A DNA stretch of 64,000 nt. It comes from Paenibacillus qinlingensis. GTDB taxonomy: Bacteria; Bacillota; Bacilli; Paenibacillales; NBRC-103111. Under the pieces are notes generated by a model. It worked only from the letters and a program-made list of their open reading frames with translations. It was not told the DNA's origin and made no database searches. Made by a program: the position numbers and the translations under genes. The stretch spans positions 1 to 64,000 of the forward strand of contig NZ_JABMKY010000032.1 in assembly GCF_013204845.1 (NCBI RefSeq), read 5' to 3'. Positions 35,040 to 44,577 of the stretch are shown here, one piece after another (position 1 is the stretch's first letter; each line of letters starts with the position of its first letter).

Positions 35040-35261
35040 CTATCGTTGAACAATGAAGCTTTGAATCGGCTCAAATAGCAACCGAATCGCGTGACTGGGA
35101 TTTACCCACTCCGGCCAGAAGATACTGATGGTGCCAAAAACAAACGCTACACCGGTAACCGACAGAGCAAGTCTCCTTTCTTTCGGGCTTGCAGATTGAC
35201 GCCGAAGCAACGAGATTTGATAGATCAGGATACAACCAATACCCATGATTAAATACAACAA
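35040..35261 (-). CDS. Small two-span protein of germination operon
   Basis: The 73-residue protein starts at TTG 35261 (or the next TTG) with AAGGAG 10 bp upstream. It has two hydrophobic helices (LIMGIGCILIYQISLL and LALSVTGVAFVFGTISIF) joined by a basic loop. It sits between the C- and B-subunit genes with gaps of about 20 bp. Small two-helix proteins of this kind accompany some GerA operons as D subunits. The family assignment rests mostly on context. Confidence 0.7.
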   Translation of the reverse strand: MLYLIMGIGCILIYQISLLRRQSASPKERRLALSVTGVAFVFGTISIFWPEWVNPSHAIRLLFEPIQSFIVQR

Positions 35262-35283
35262 GGACGATGTTCTCCTTTCGAAT

Positions 35284-36453
35284 TCAAAGTTTCGCCGAAC
35301 GGCTTATACCTGTGCTTCGCAAGACCACATGAACATGAAATTCAGGATCTGTATGTGTAAACATCATCTCGCGAGGATTCTCCGCCCAATCTTGCCACAT
35401 CCTTGGGTATTTATATTTAACTAGCTCACTCCACTGGAAAACATCAGCCTGCTGATTCTGTGCTTTCTCCTTCGCAGATTGAACTAGTTGTCGAATACGA
35501 TCGCTCACAGCCCTCTCCACGATTGTGATATTCTCTGGAGCGTTTAAATTCATATTGGATTCAATGGAAATAAGATCTGCTTTTGCCTGAATAGTTACCT
35601 TGAAAGTGACCCTGTTACCGTTACGAATTGCTCGCGTTCTATGCTTCACATCAATGAGCCTGGCACTGAAAACACCCTTTTGCTCTGGAAGTTCCCCCGT
35701 AATAATCATCTCAGGAATCCGGTTCTTCATGATTAAAATACCCATCGCTTCTTCATTCGTAAATCTACCTGTAACGGCGCCATTCTTCATAATGGCAGCG
35801 CCCCCAACCCCCGACCACTTCACTGTCTTGGATTCTGTCAGTAGCTTAAGATCACGCAAAGTTAACTCTGGAATATAAGAGTCACCCAAGTTATTCCATT
35901 GGGCATATAATAGGTCTCGGATTCTAATTGGGGGCACTCGCTTGGTATGCGCGGATTCTCGCCAAATTTCAGTGGGGAAACGTTCAAACACAGATTCTAA
36001 CTTCGCTAGATTCCTTGCGAGGCCATTGAAATAAAATACATAGATCGGCAACCTGAAGTCCGTTGCACGAATCAAATGATCAAACAGAGGGGTCAATCCT
36101 GCACGTGCGAAACGATCTCCGATCACGATGACTTGCATCTGTCCCCACGTAACCGATCTAGGTAACTCCGCCTGGATATGTTGGAGCGCCTCAGCGACAT
36201 CCGAGCCTTTGCCCGAAATCGATACGAACGGTTTTTGATTAACACTATTCGAATTGAGTCCATTCGAAATGCGATTTGGCAGCATGAACATCGTAGAAAC
36301 TTCCGTCTGCCCATCTTCATTCAAATCAACGAGCATGGTTGACACGAAGGTGCGGTCGTTAAGCTCTTGCTTGGACCAGCATCCAGTTAATCCTGTTAGG
36401 ACTGCTGTGATAAGCCCCAGCATAACAATGACACGCTTTACATTTCGCAACAT
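35284..36453 (-). CDS. Ger(x)C lipoprotein subunit
   Basis: ATG 36453 (MLRNVKRVIV) lies after GGGAGGGG. The 389-residue lipoprotein has a signal peptide with lipobox LTGC, then CWSKQELNDR, the hallmark start of the GerAC family. The family ending (WQDWAENPREMMFTHTDPEFHVHVVLRSTG, abbreviated) includes conserved charged and beta segments. It is lipid-anchored on the outer face of the spore inner membrane as the C subunit of the receptor. It is preceded by the A-subunit gene with a gap of 20 bp. Confidence 0.92.
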   Translation of the reverse strand: MLRNVKRVIVMLGLITAVLTGLTGCWSKQELNDRTFVSTMLVDLNEDGQTEVSTMFMLPNRISNGLNSNSVNQKPFVSISGKGSDVAEALQHIQAELPRSVTWGQMQVIVIGDRFARAGLTPLFDHLIRATDFRLPIYVFYFNGLARNLAKLESVFERFPTEIWRESAHTKRVPPIRIRDLLYAQWNNLGDSYIPELTLRDLKLLTESKTVKWSGVGGAAIMKNGAVTGRFTNEEAMGILIMKNRIPEMIITGELPEQKGVFSARLIDVKHRTRAIRNGNRVTFKVTIQAKADLISIESNMNLNAPENITIVERAVSDRIRQLVQSAKEKAQNQQADVFQWSELVKYKYPRMWQDWAENPREMMFTHTDPEFHVHVVLRSTGISRSAKL

Positions 36454-36473
36454 TGCAGCCCCTCCCTGATTGA

Positions 36474-37874
36474 TCAAGGTCGTTTCTTGCCCATCCAATT
36501 CGTCCAAGGAAATCGGCCAGCAGCATCCCTCATCTGTTCAGACTTAAAAGGTATGAACGGAGAAAGATAGGGGGTGCCATAAGATTTCAGAGATAACAAA
36601 TGAATATAAATAAAAAAGACCCCAATCAATAATCCGAGAAGCCCAAATATAGCCGAGATGAATAATAGTGCGAACCTCAGAATTCGAATCGTTAAGGTAA
36701 GTGAGAAATGCGGCACAACAAAGGAAGAAATTCCAGTGAGGGCAACAATAATAACCATCGGCGCGCTGACGATGCCAGCCTGAACAGCTGCTTCCCCTAT
36801 GACAATGGCTCCCACGATGGAGATCGTCTGTCCCAGCGTTGTGGGGATGCGCTGCCCTGCTTCTCTCATAACTTCAAAGGTTACCTCCATAATTAAGGCC
36901 TCCAAGATCGCTGGGAACGGTACAATATCCCTGCTTGCGGCCAAGGAAATCAGCATATTGTAAGGAAGCATCTCTGGATGAAAGGTCGTAATGGCCACAT
37001 AAGCTGATGGTAAAACTAGACTGACAACAAAAAATATGTAACGCAGCAGACGGATCCAACTACTGTAAAAATAGCGCTGATAATAATCCTCTGCCGACTG
37101 TAAAAACGACAATAAGGTCGCGGGGGCGACCAAATTACTTGGCGTTCCGTCTGTCAGCAAGGCTATTCGTCCCTCAAATAACGAAGAAACCACCACATCT
37201 GGTCTCTCTGTATTCAGCATTTTTGGAAATGGAGATATGAGACGTTCGTCCAATAACTCTTCAAGAAAGCTGCTGTCCGGAACGCGGTCTGTTCGAATCG
37301 CCCCAAGCTTCGTTTTAAATTGCTGCACCATGTCCGGGTCACAACGACCATTCATATAGAGCAAAAGGACATACGTGCGTGACTCACTCCCGATAATAAA
37401 TTGCTCAACGACAAGATTTTCACTTTTGATACGCTGACGGATGAGCGACAAGTTCGTCCATACATCTTCTACGAAGGATTCCTTTGGACCTCGAATCGTC
37501 TTCTCGTTTTCAGAAACGCTAATATCTCGTTTCGCTTTTTTACAAAATGGGAACAAGACGCCAGATGTCTCACCCGAAATACATAGTAAGGCATACCCGT
37601 CGAACAAGCCTTCAAGCGCTTCTTCTGGCGTATGTGTAACGTTATACGGAGACGGAAAAAATGTGCAACTATGAAATATGCTTTGGAGACGCTCGTCACT
37701 ACGTCCCGGATATGGCTGCAGCAACTTCCGCAGTACATGCGTTTGCAGCATCTCCAAATCAATTGCATCCATCATATAGTAAATTGTACAGATGAACTCA
37801 TCCTGCTCAATCCTTTGCGAGACCACATCTAAGCGATCTTGCAGCCTCTCACGGATCCATTGCGTCAATTCCAT
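36474..37874 (-). CDS. GerAA-type germination receptor subunit
   Basis: The 466-residue protein has a large soluble N-terminal domain (about 1-260) and a C-terminal part with five or so membrane spans. It contains LTDGTPSNLVAPATLLSFLQS, EDYYQRYFYSSWIRLLRY and PFPAILEALIMEVTFEVMREAG, the core signature of the GerA family (abbreviated). It forms the A subunit, now thought to contribute to the channel of nutrient receptors. AAGGA lies about 10 bp upstream of ATG 37874. First gene of its operon; I could not see a clear sigma-G promoter. Confidence 0.93.
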   Translation of the reverse strand: MELTQWIRERLQDRLDVVSQRIEQDEFICTIYYMMDAIDLEMLQTHVLRKLLQPYPGRSDERLQSIFHSCTFFPSPYNVTHTPEEALEGLFDGYALLCISGETSGVLFPFCKKAKRDISVSENEKTIRGPKESFVEDVWTNLSLIRQRIKSENLVVEQFIIGSESRTYVLLLYMNGRCDPDMVQQFKTKLGAIRTDRVPDSSFLEELLDERLISPFPKMLNTERPDVVVSSLFEGRIALLTDGTPSNLVAPATLLSFLQSAEDYYQRYFYSSWIRLLRYIFFVVSLVLPSAYVAITTFHPEMLPYNMLISLAASRDIVPFPAILEALIMEVTFEVMREAGQRIPTTLGQTISIVGAIVIGEAAVQAGIVSAPMVIIVALTGISSFVVPHFSLTLTIRILRFALLFISAIFGLLGLLIGVFFIYIHLLSLKSYGTPYLSPFIPFKSEQMRDAAGRFPWTNWMGKKRP

Positions 37875-37969
37875 TTACGGGGCTTCCTTTTTGGTAGTAG
37901 TTTCCTCCGATACGGATGTAATTATGCATCCCATGGCGAATCAAATGGAACTGACTACATGGAGCAACT

Positions 37970-38539
37970 TCATCTATTCTCTGTGGATAACTTTTGGCCG
38001 ATCGGCGTCGGAAGTCCGTCCATGCTCGTCATATTTTTCTTCTGCCAATAGGCGTGCAGTCCATCGTCCCCTTGCTTCGCCGCCCAATTTTGCAGCGTAT
38101 TCCGCTCACCCTCATAGGTGTAAAAAGGAACGCTGAATCCGCAAGATGACTTCACCTCGTGAATGTCAACGACCATGATTTGCCGCACCCCTGGCAGCAA
38201 CTCGAACTTGGGCTCCAATTGATCCCACTCGTCAGATCCAGACAGTACCACACGGCCTTTGCCATATAGCCTGATAATCTGTGGCGGCCCCTCGATAGCC
38301 ATGAACATGATGGTGATGCGGCCATTTTCCGCTAGATGAGCACTGGTTTCATTCCCACTGCCTGTTAAATCTAGATAGGCCACTTGATTGGCCGATAGTA
38401 TCCGCAGCACATCGTGCCCCTTTGGCGAAATATTGACATGCCCTTCCGCTGATAATGGTGCTGAACCAACGAAGAAGATATGTTGCTTGGCGATAAATGC
38501 CTCATGCTCCGGTAACAGTGCCTCGAACGATTTTCCCAT
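37970..38539 (-). CDS. Pyridoxamine-phosphate-oxidase-like flavoprotein
   Basis: ATG 38539 (MGKSFEALLPEH) follows AGGTGA by seven bases. The 189-residue split-barrel protein has the family pattern HVNISPKG, YLDLTGSGNETSAHL and RITIMFMAIEGPP, typical of FMN-binding 'PNPOx-like' proteins. Activity is not predictable from sequence alone. It lies between the two divergent germination operons but is transcribed in the direction of the first. Confidence 0.85.
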   Translation of the reverse strand: MGKSFEALLPEHEAFIAKQHIFFVGSAPLSAEGHVNISPKGHDVLRILSANQVAYLDLTGSGNETSAHLAENGRITIMFMAIEGPPQIIRLYGKGRVVLSGSDEWDQLEPKFELLPGVRQIMVVDIHEVKSSCGFSVPFYTYEGERNTLQNWAAKQGDDGLHAYWQKKNMTSMDGLPTPIGQKLSTENR

Positions 38540-38746
38540 GTCGCACTCACCTCTTTCCATTTTCTTCTATTATGCGCTTCGCATCTCTATTTGTGAAATA
38601 CATAAATTATTGTCATTTCATAGGAATTACCTATAACGTAGCAAGTCGAGCAATATCTATCGCAACTATTCCCATCGATAACTTTTACATATTTATGGAA
38701 GTCACAGGTTAAAGTAAGAGGAAATGATCGTGAGGGAGGAAAACGT

Positions 38747-40186
38747 GTGAAACAAAGTCCATCGATGGAAGCAGCGGAGCCCTATTTCAAACAACTTTTC
38801 TCTGAGCAAAGTGACTTCCAATCGAAAGAGTTGCTTATTAGTGGAACCGTGTTTAGGCTGTTTTATTTCGACACGTTGGTCGATTCTTCCCTCGTTCAAG
38901 ATTTTATTCTGAAGCCGCTGTTTCTCCGGCCACAGGATGCGATTCGCGAAGTCGTGTCGATTCTAGACTATGCGGAAACAGAGCAATTAGATGAAGCGGT
39001 TCAGGCCATTTTGTATGGTAAAGTCGTACTCTATCAAGACGGAGACAGTAAACTTTACCTGCTTGGGGTGGATTTAAAGAAGGAGCGCTCCATCAATATT
39101 CCGACCAACGAACGGGTTTTACGCGGTGCAAACGAAGCCTTCATTGAAAATTTAGATACCAACATCAATCTAATGCGCAAGCTAGTTAATTCTACAGAAT
39201 TGATCGTTAAAACCTATACGATTGGACGGATATCGCGGACGAAAGTCGCTGTTATGTACATCAAGTCGATTGCCACAACAGCGATTGTAGAGGAACTAGA
39301 CAAGCGACTTAAAAGCATTGACATTGACTATATCGAGGCGCCAGGATTTATCGATGAGATGATCCGGGAGAAGAAATTTAGCCTGTTTCCACAACTGCTT
39401 ATTACGGAACGTCCGGACCGCGCACGCGCTTATTTAATGGAGGGGAAAGTGGTCATTACCGCAGCAGGTTCACCAGATGCGATCATCTTGCCAGTGACGT
39501 TCTGGTCCTTCCTTCAAAGTCCTGATGATTACCAAGTTAGTTGGCTGATAGGTACTTTTTTTCGGCTTTTGCGCATTTGTTGCCTGTTCATAACAATTGG
39601 CCTACCTGCCGTTTATGTGGCAGTCAGCGCCTTTAATCCACAACTGTTGCCGATCAATTTCGTTAATACGCTGCAGAGCTCACTGAAATTCGTAACATTC
39701 CCGCCTGTACTCGAGGCGCTATCGATGATGTTTATGCTGGAGATATTAAGAGAAGCAACCATCCGGCTAGCGAGTCCAGTCGGCCAAACCATCGGTGTTG
39801 TAGGCGGTATTGTAATCGGAACTGTGGTCGTGCAGGCTAATTTGGTTTCCAATACCATCGTTATCGTAACTGCTTTAACAGGCCTAGCCTCCTTTGTCTT
39901 GCCTTCTTACGAGATGAGCAGTGCCGTTCGCCTGCTAAGCTATCCTGCACTTCTTCTTTCTTCGATGTTCGGCTTGTTTGGCCTCGCCTTCTTTTTCATA
40001 ATGATTTGTATCCATCTGTGTCAAATCACAACGCTGGGTCTCCCGTACTATACACCGCCCTTTTCCTTTCGTGATACGCAGGATACGCTGTTTCGGGCAC
40101 CACTTTGGAGCACGCGTAAGCGCCCAATTGAAGCGGTTTCGAGCAATCGAAGACGGATACGGAATCCAAGGAGTTGGAAGCGTTGA
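38747..40186 (+). CDS. GerAA-type germination receptor subunit (second set)
   Basis: GTG 38747 follows GGGAGG. The 479-residue protein has a soluble N-terminal domain and membrane-spanning C-terminal part, with GerA motifs (SPDAIILPVTFWSFLQSPDDY, PPVLEALSMMFMLEILREA, VGQTIGVVGGIVIG). It heads a second receptor operon with the classical A - B - C order, divergent from the first operon. Its C-terminus is basic and long. It overlaps the B gene as TTGA. Confidence 0.93.
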   Translation: MKQSPSMEAAEPYFKQLFSEQSDFQSKELLISGTVFRLFYFDTLVDSSLVQDFILKPLFLRPQDAIREVVSILDYAETEQLDEAVQAILYGKVVLYQDGDSKLYLLGVDLKKERSINIPTNERVLRGANEAFIENLDTNINLMRKLVNSTELIVKTYTIGRISRTKVAVMYIKSIATTAIVEELDKRLKSIDIDYIEAPGFIDEMIREKKFSLFPQLLITERPDRARAYLMEGKVVITAAGSPDAIILPVTFWSFLQSPDDYQVSWLIGTFFRLLRICCLFITIGLPAVYVAVSAFNPQLLPINFVNTLQSSLKFVTFPPVLEALSMMFMLEILREATIRLASPVGQTIGVVGGIVIGTVVVQANLVSNTIVIVTALTGLASFVLPSYEMSSAVRLLSYPALLLSSMFGLFGLAFFFIMICIHLCQITTLGLPYYTPPFSFRDTQDTLFRAPLWSTRKRPIEAVSSNRRRIRNPRSWKR

Positions 40187-41283
40187 GACAAGAGGAAAGC
40201 ATCACCAGAAGACAGTTGGTCTCACTAGTAATTATGGTTCAGCTTGGAACCGAAGTATTATCCCTGCCCCATGTGGAGGCTAGAGTTGCGGGCCATGATA
40301 CATGGCTGGCTGTCCTAGTAGCTGCACTCACCGCACAAGTAGGCATCACGCTGCTTTGGTGGCTCGGCAGTCGTTACCCAAAGCGTAACTTCTATGCCTA
40401 CATCTCACTGATTGTAGGTAAACCCATTGGGGCCAGTATCAATTTGTTGTTTGGATGCTATTACGCCCTCTCTGGACTCTTGTTGACGGTATTTTATTGC
40501 GACATCTTAAAAAGATGGCTGTTTCCACTCACACCTAGATGGGTTCTCATTCTCATGCTTCTCCTTGTCTGCGGCTATGCAGCTACCTCAACGTTGAAAC
40601 AGCTTGCTAATGTATCGCAAACCTTTATGGTCTTCGCTTACATCAGCTTTTTGCTTATCGTATTTAGCGGAATTTATGGTCTCGATGTGAGAAATTTGCT
40701 GCCGATATTGCCAAGCGGTTGGTATCCGGTTCTGAAAGGGGCCTATTCCGCATTTAGCGCTTATGTAGGTTATGATCTGCTCCTCTATGCTTACCCTTAC
40801 GTACAATCCCAAAATAAAAAAAAACTACTGATTTCGATGACACTGGCGAACGCTTCTACAGCCGTGTTTTATATTGCCGTTTGCCTGATCTGCTCCATGA
40901 AATTCAACTTGAAACAGCTTGAGGTTATTCCGGAACCTATTATTTTTATTTTAAAAAACTATCAGCTTAATGTCTTGCAGAGCATCGACATCTTGTTCCT
41001 AATCTTCTATGTATGCCTTGTATCGGCAACGATCTATGTCTACTTCTTTATGGCTGTGAAAGCATTTCAGCATCTTCGCAGACAGGGTTTGGGTAAGCAG
41101 CATGTTTGGGTATGGACGGTAGTCGCGCTATGTTTCCTTGGGGGCTTCTTCGTAACGAAGAGGGACGACATCTTGCAGATTGCCACGATTCAGGATATCG
41201 TGTCTTTCTCGTTGGTTGTGGGTCTGCCAGTCATTCTTCTTATCATTTCCGGGCTACGGGGCGTAGGGAGGAACGAGGTATGA
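40183..41283 (+). CDS. GerAB-type germination permease (second set)
   Basis: I choose TTG 40183 because its last two bases overlap the A-gene stop (TTGA) and AAGGAG lies nine bases upstream. The upstream TTG at 40174 touches that site. The 366-residue protein has about ten membrane spans and the APC-like germination permease pattern (TRRQLVSLVIMVQLGTEVLS; an LLPILPSGWYPVLKGAYSAF loop). It is the probable germinant-binding subunit. It overlaps the C gene as ATGA. Confidence 0.9.
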   Translation: MRQEESITRRQLVSLVIMVQLGTEVLSLPHVEARVAGHDTWLAVLVAALTAQVGITLLWWLGSRYPKRNFYAYISLIVGKPIGASINLLFGCYYALSGLLLTVFYCDILKRWLFPLTPRWVLILMLLLVCGYAATSTLKQLANVSQTFMVFAYISFLLIVFSGIYGLDVRNLLPILPSGWYPVLKGAYSAFSAYVGYDLLLYAYPYVQSQNKKKLLISMTLANASTAVFYIAVCLICSMKFNLKQLEVIPEPIIFILKNYQLNVLQSIDILFLIFYVCLVSATIYVYFFMAVKAFQHLRRQGLGKQHVWVWTVVALCFLGGFFVTKRDDILQIATIQDIVSFSLVVGLPVILLIISGLRGVGRNEV

Positions 41284-42380
41284 AAAGAGTGATAGCTGCG
41301 TTGCTCACCTGCTTACTACTCACAGGATGCTGGGATCAATCTCAGCTGAAGAAACTGCTTTTTGTCGATGTAGTAGGTGTAGATTATGAGGGAGACAGCA
41401 AGCAGCTTAAGGTCAGCTATGTAATTTCCTCGCTACAGCATGCCAATCAAGGCGGAGGCAATCCGAACAACTTATTTATGGAGTCAACTGGCGATAACAT
41501 TTATGATGCCGTGAGTAAAACAAACAAACAATTCCCTGGCATTCTTTCTGTACTGGAAACCAGGTTATTCCTAATAAGCACCAAATTCGCCAAAGATCAG
41601 CCGCTGAACCATTTGAATATTACGAGCCAATTCATCGCCAATCCATTATACGGCTATCTGGCGATATATGACGGTGATCTTTCGAAGTTGCTGAGTACGA
41701 AAAAAATCAAAGATCAGACCTTATCGGAATTTCTGGTAGGTTTATTACAAGAGGATAAGAAGAGGGGAAAGATCCCTTCCAGCAAATTAGTCCAATTCAT
41801 ACTCGGGGGCGCAGGATTCCTAAACGACTTCGCACTCAATCGGTTCGAGCCTTACGAGAACGGGGTTCACCTAGCGGGTACTTCTTTGTTTCGAGACGGG
41901 ACGTATACCGGCATCAATCTGGATGACGAGGATACCCACTTAGCTACGCTGCTAGATGGCACTTCGGGCCAAAACCAACTAATCACAGGAAAATTGAATG
42001 GAAAGAGTTACTCCGTTCAGGTGCAGAACGCCCATCGGGATTTTCATATTAACGATACGGATGGCAGTCTGCGTGACATTGAAATTTCGCTAAAGCTGGA
42101 TCTTAAATTAATCAAAGCAGGACTTGACATGGAAAGACATACAGAGGCCAGCCTCAGAGAGCTGGAAAAGCAAATCACAGCTGATATTACGGCAAAGGCG
42201 ACTAACGTGATTGCAACCTTGCAAAGGACAAATTGTGATTACTTACAGCTCGGACATGAGGTCTCAGCTTATCATCCGAAGCTGTTTGGAGGCATCGACT
42301 GGTGGCGCGAACAGTATCCAAAAATCAGTATTAAGCCAACCGTGAACGTTAAGATTCTGAACACTGGTATTTTGGAATAA
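41280..42380 (+). CDS. Ger(x)C lipoprotein subunit (second set)
   Basis: ATG 41280 overlaps the B-gene stop (ATGA), showing coupling. The 366-residue protein has a lipoprotein signal with lipobox LTGC, followed by CWDQSQLKKL, as in the GerAC family. It also has the late motif DYLQLGHEVSAYHPKLF. It is the C subunit of the second receptor. No obvious terminator follows within 100 bp, so read-through into the short downstream gene is possible. Confidence 0.92.
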   Translation: MKRVIAALLTCLLLTGCWDQSQLKKLLFVDVVGVDYEGDSKQLKVSYVISSLQHANQGGGNPNNLFMESTGDNIYDAVSKTNKQFPGILSVLETRLFLISTKFAKDQPLNHLNITSQFIANPLYGYLAIYDGDLSKLLSTKKIKDQTLSEFLVGLLQEDKKRGKIPSSKLVQFILGGAGFLNDFALNRFEPYENGVHLAGTSLFRDGTYTGINLDDEDTHLATLLDGTSGQNQLITGKLNGKSYSVQVQNAHRDFHINDTDGSLRDIEISLKLDLKLIKAGLDMERHTEASLRELEKQITADITAKATNVIATLQRTNCDYLQLGHEVSAYHPKLFGGIDWWREQYPKISIKPTVNVKILNTGILE

Positions 42381-42508
42381 GGTTAGCAAAAAAACTTGCG
42401 CCATCTTGCATAATTTTCCTCCATTCGAAGAATACTGAGTTGGTTGAATCTTAGCTTATGCTTACGACGCCAGTTTTCTGGCGAAAACGTAAAGGAGGTG
42501 ATTGTACC

Positions 42509-42673
42509 ATGTCAACAACCAACAGTAATGACGACGTAGTAAGCCATGCAATTAATGCGGCTCAGGCGAATGCTGAAGACAGCCAATCCCAGCAACAAGT
42601 AGAAGAATTATCTGCTGCGCTGCAAAGTGCAACATCCGATGCTAGTGATGAGGAAAATACCTCACAGGAATAA
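42509..42673 (+). CDS. Small acidic Ser/Gln-rich protein
   Basis: ATG 42509 is preceded by an unusually perfect ribosome site, AAAGGAGGTGA (42491-42501), and the gene is followed by a strong terminator. The 54-residue product is hydrophilic and acidic, rich in Ser, Gln, Ala, Asp and Glu (DSQSQQQVEEL; SDASDEENTSQE). It has no cysteine, aromatic or membrane segment. I do not recognise it. Composition and position after a germination operon would fit a spore or stress protein, but that is guesswork. Confidence 0.72.
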   Translation: MSTTNSNDDVVSHAINAAQANAEDSQSQQQVEELSAALQSATSDASDEENTSQE

Positions 42674-42696
42674 TTCGCTTCACTTCCGCACCAAAT

Positions 42697-42740
42697 AGAG
42701 CTTTCCCTCACGCTAATCGCGATGTAGGGAAAGCTCTTTA
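42697..42740 (+). terminator. Terminator after small acidic gene
   Basis: AGAGCTTTCCCT pairs perfectly with AGGGAAAGCTCT (12 bp), followed by TTATCTTT. Confidence 0.9.
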
Positions 42741-42828
42741 TCTTTGGCAGGGCACGAATACCTTCATCTATTGAACCAAACGCCCAGCTCCCGAATATGG
42801 TGTAGCAAAAACGTTGGGATGATGAAAC

Positions 42829-43476
42829 ATGAGAGACACGGAAGACATGAGAGACATGGACCAGGACTTGGAATTGGAACACCAACCCGTTAGTATACAA
42901 ACCTATAAAGTGCTAAAGAGCAAATTAAACCTGTTATACCCCGCTGTTATTCATATGAATGCCCCTCTTGTCCAACATAAAATCAATACAACGATTGTCG
43001 ATGCCGTGAATAAGCAGCTGCATGATCAGGGCTTCCCACAAAACCCCTCGACCGATGTGACCGCTTATTATGAAATCAAAACGAATGAACGTCGCGTACT
43101 TAGTTTGTCGTTGCTTAACTATGCTTTCTCCGGTGGCGCTCACGGACTCACGATCCAGAATTCATTAACTTTCAGCACGGAAACTGGCAAAAGCTATACG
43201 CTCAAGGAATTGTTTAAACCCGGCAGTGATTACATCGCTAAGTTGAGTGTCATCATTGCAGCCGAGCTCAAGCTGCGTGATATTCCTTTGTTGGTTGATT
43301 TTAAAAGCATTCGTCCTGATCAAGATTTCTATATCGCTGATAAATCACTAGTTGTTTATTTTCAAGTGTATGAGCTAGCGGCTTATGTGTATGGATTCCT
43401 TTACTTTCCGATTTCCGTTTATGCGTTACAGGATATGATTGCAGAGGATGGCCCGCTCGGAAAAATGATGTACTAA
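42829..43476 (+). CDS. DUF3298/RsiV-like domain protein
   Basis: The 215-residue protein has the DUF4163/DUF3298 pair of domains. It has YKVLKSKLNLLYPAVIHM and a middle GGAHGLTIQNSLTFSTETGK (GGAHG-x-T-N motif). A DUF3298-like C-terminal half follows (FYIADKSLVVYFQVYELA; YGFLYFPISV). These domains occur in RsiV-type anti-sigma factors and in PdaC, where they are extracytoplasmic. Here there is no signal peptide or membrane span, so the protein is apparently cytosolic, which is odd. The ribosome site is poor, and the start could be 42847. Confidence 0.75.
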   Translation: MRDTEDMRDMDQDLELEHQPVSIQTYKVLKSKLNLLYPAVIHMNAPLVQHKINTTIVDAVNKQLHDQGFPQNPSTDVTAYYEIKTNERRVLSLSLLNYAFSGGAHGLTIQNSLTFSTETGKSYTLKELFKPGSDYIAKLSVIIAAELKLRDIPLLVDFKSIRPDQDFYIADKSLVVYFQVYELAAYVYGFLYFPISVYALQDMIAEDGPLGKMMY

Positions 43477-43482
43477 ACCAGG

Positions 43483-44541
43483 CTAGACGCAGACAATAAT
43501 TTGCCGGCTGAAATTGCCTTTATTCACGGTGCAGCGCGAGTCGATGTAAAAGCCAGCTTCCGTTAGCAGCGAATCGATCTGCTCCGTCGTCACAATTACC
43601 GCGCGCCGCGCTAATCGGCGGGCGGTTTGCAGCATGTCCAGCTTCTCATCCTCCGGCAGAACGGAGCAAAGATTGTACGGCATGTCCAGAATCAGCGCAT
43701 CGTAGATGGGCTCTGGACTGCCTTGCAGGGCCGTAGGATGCGGAACGAGCGTCCGCATGTCAGCAACCTGGACCACATCCGGCATGCCGAAGTGGTCCAG
43801 ATTCACCCGCGCCCCGCGCACGGCCAGCGGGTTGATGTCGTAGCCCACGATGTCGATTCCCATCGACATCGCCTCCACCAGCACCGTGCCGATGCCGCAG
43901 CACGGGTCAATGACCCGCGTGCCCGCCACCTCGGGCACGGCGATGTTCACCACCGCCCGCGCGAGGCGCGTCCCCAGGGCGGTGGAGTAGTTCTGTGGCT
44001 TCTGCTGATGCTGAAGCCACACGGCTTCGCCGTAGCTGCCCTCGCCGAACAACCACCGGCCTCCTAGCTCCGTCACGGCGAAGTATTGCTCTGGCCTGCG
44101 CATCTCGGCCTTGCCGCGCAGCCCTAGCCCTAGTTCGCGCTCGACGTTTCGCTGGCGGTCATAGCTGACCGCCGTGTCCGTCTCCGCGAACACGACTTTG
44201 AACGTTGCGCCGCGCACGGTCAACGTCTGAAGTTCAGAGGCCAGCGCAGGCAAGCTGTCGGCCTCAAAAGCAACATCCATCCGCAGCTTCAGAAATGGGC
44301 TGCGGCTCGGCTCTACCTTGCGCGCGCTGACGGCGTAGCGCGCATCAATAACAGCATCCGCGCCCAACAACGTGCGCAGCTCCAGTTGACACAACGCCTG
44401 CTCATCTTCATGACACGCAAATACATAGACATATTTCTCGCTCTGTTCTAGACCTGTAGGTTCCATATTCTTTTGTTGTTGACTCTTTTGTTCCGTACTC
44501 TTAGGTTCCGTACCCTTATGTTCCATACTCTTCTCTTTCAT
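43483..44541 (-). CDS. THUMP-less Trm11-like RNA methyltransferase
   Basis: The 352-residue protein has a Rossmann methyltransferase domain in its C-terminal half. Motif I is DPCCGIGTVLVEAM, an acidic loop is GYDINPLAVRGARVNLDHFG, and the catalytic motif is LDMPYN, of the (N/D)PPY type used by N2-guanine or N6-adenine methylases. RNA (tRNA guanine) is the likely substrate by similarity to Trm11-like proteins. The N-terminal 30-40 residues come from degenerate 15-bp tandem repeats and look disordered. GGAG supports ATG 44541. The gene is GC-rich compared with its neighbours. Confidence 0.72.
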   Translation of the reverse strand: MKEKSMEHKGTEPKSTEQKSQQQKNMEPTGLEQSEKYVYVFACHEDEQALCQLELRTLLGADAVIDARYAVSARKVEPSRSPFLKLRMDVAFEADSLPALASELQTLTVRGATFKVVFAETDTAVSYDRQRNVERELGLGLRGKAEMRRPEQYFAVTELGGRWLFGEGSYGEAVWLQHQQKPQNYSTALGTRLARAVVNIAVPEVAGTRVIDPCCGIGTVLVEAMSMGIDIVGYDINPLAVRGARVNLDHFGMPDVVQVADMRTLVPHPTALQGSPEPIYDALILDMPYNLCSVLPEDEKLDMLQTARRLARRAVIVTTEQIDSLLTEAGFYIDSRCTVNKGNFSRQIIVCV

Positions 44542-44577
44542 ACGCATCTGCTCCAAACCCTCACTCTTTCCTGCACA

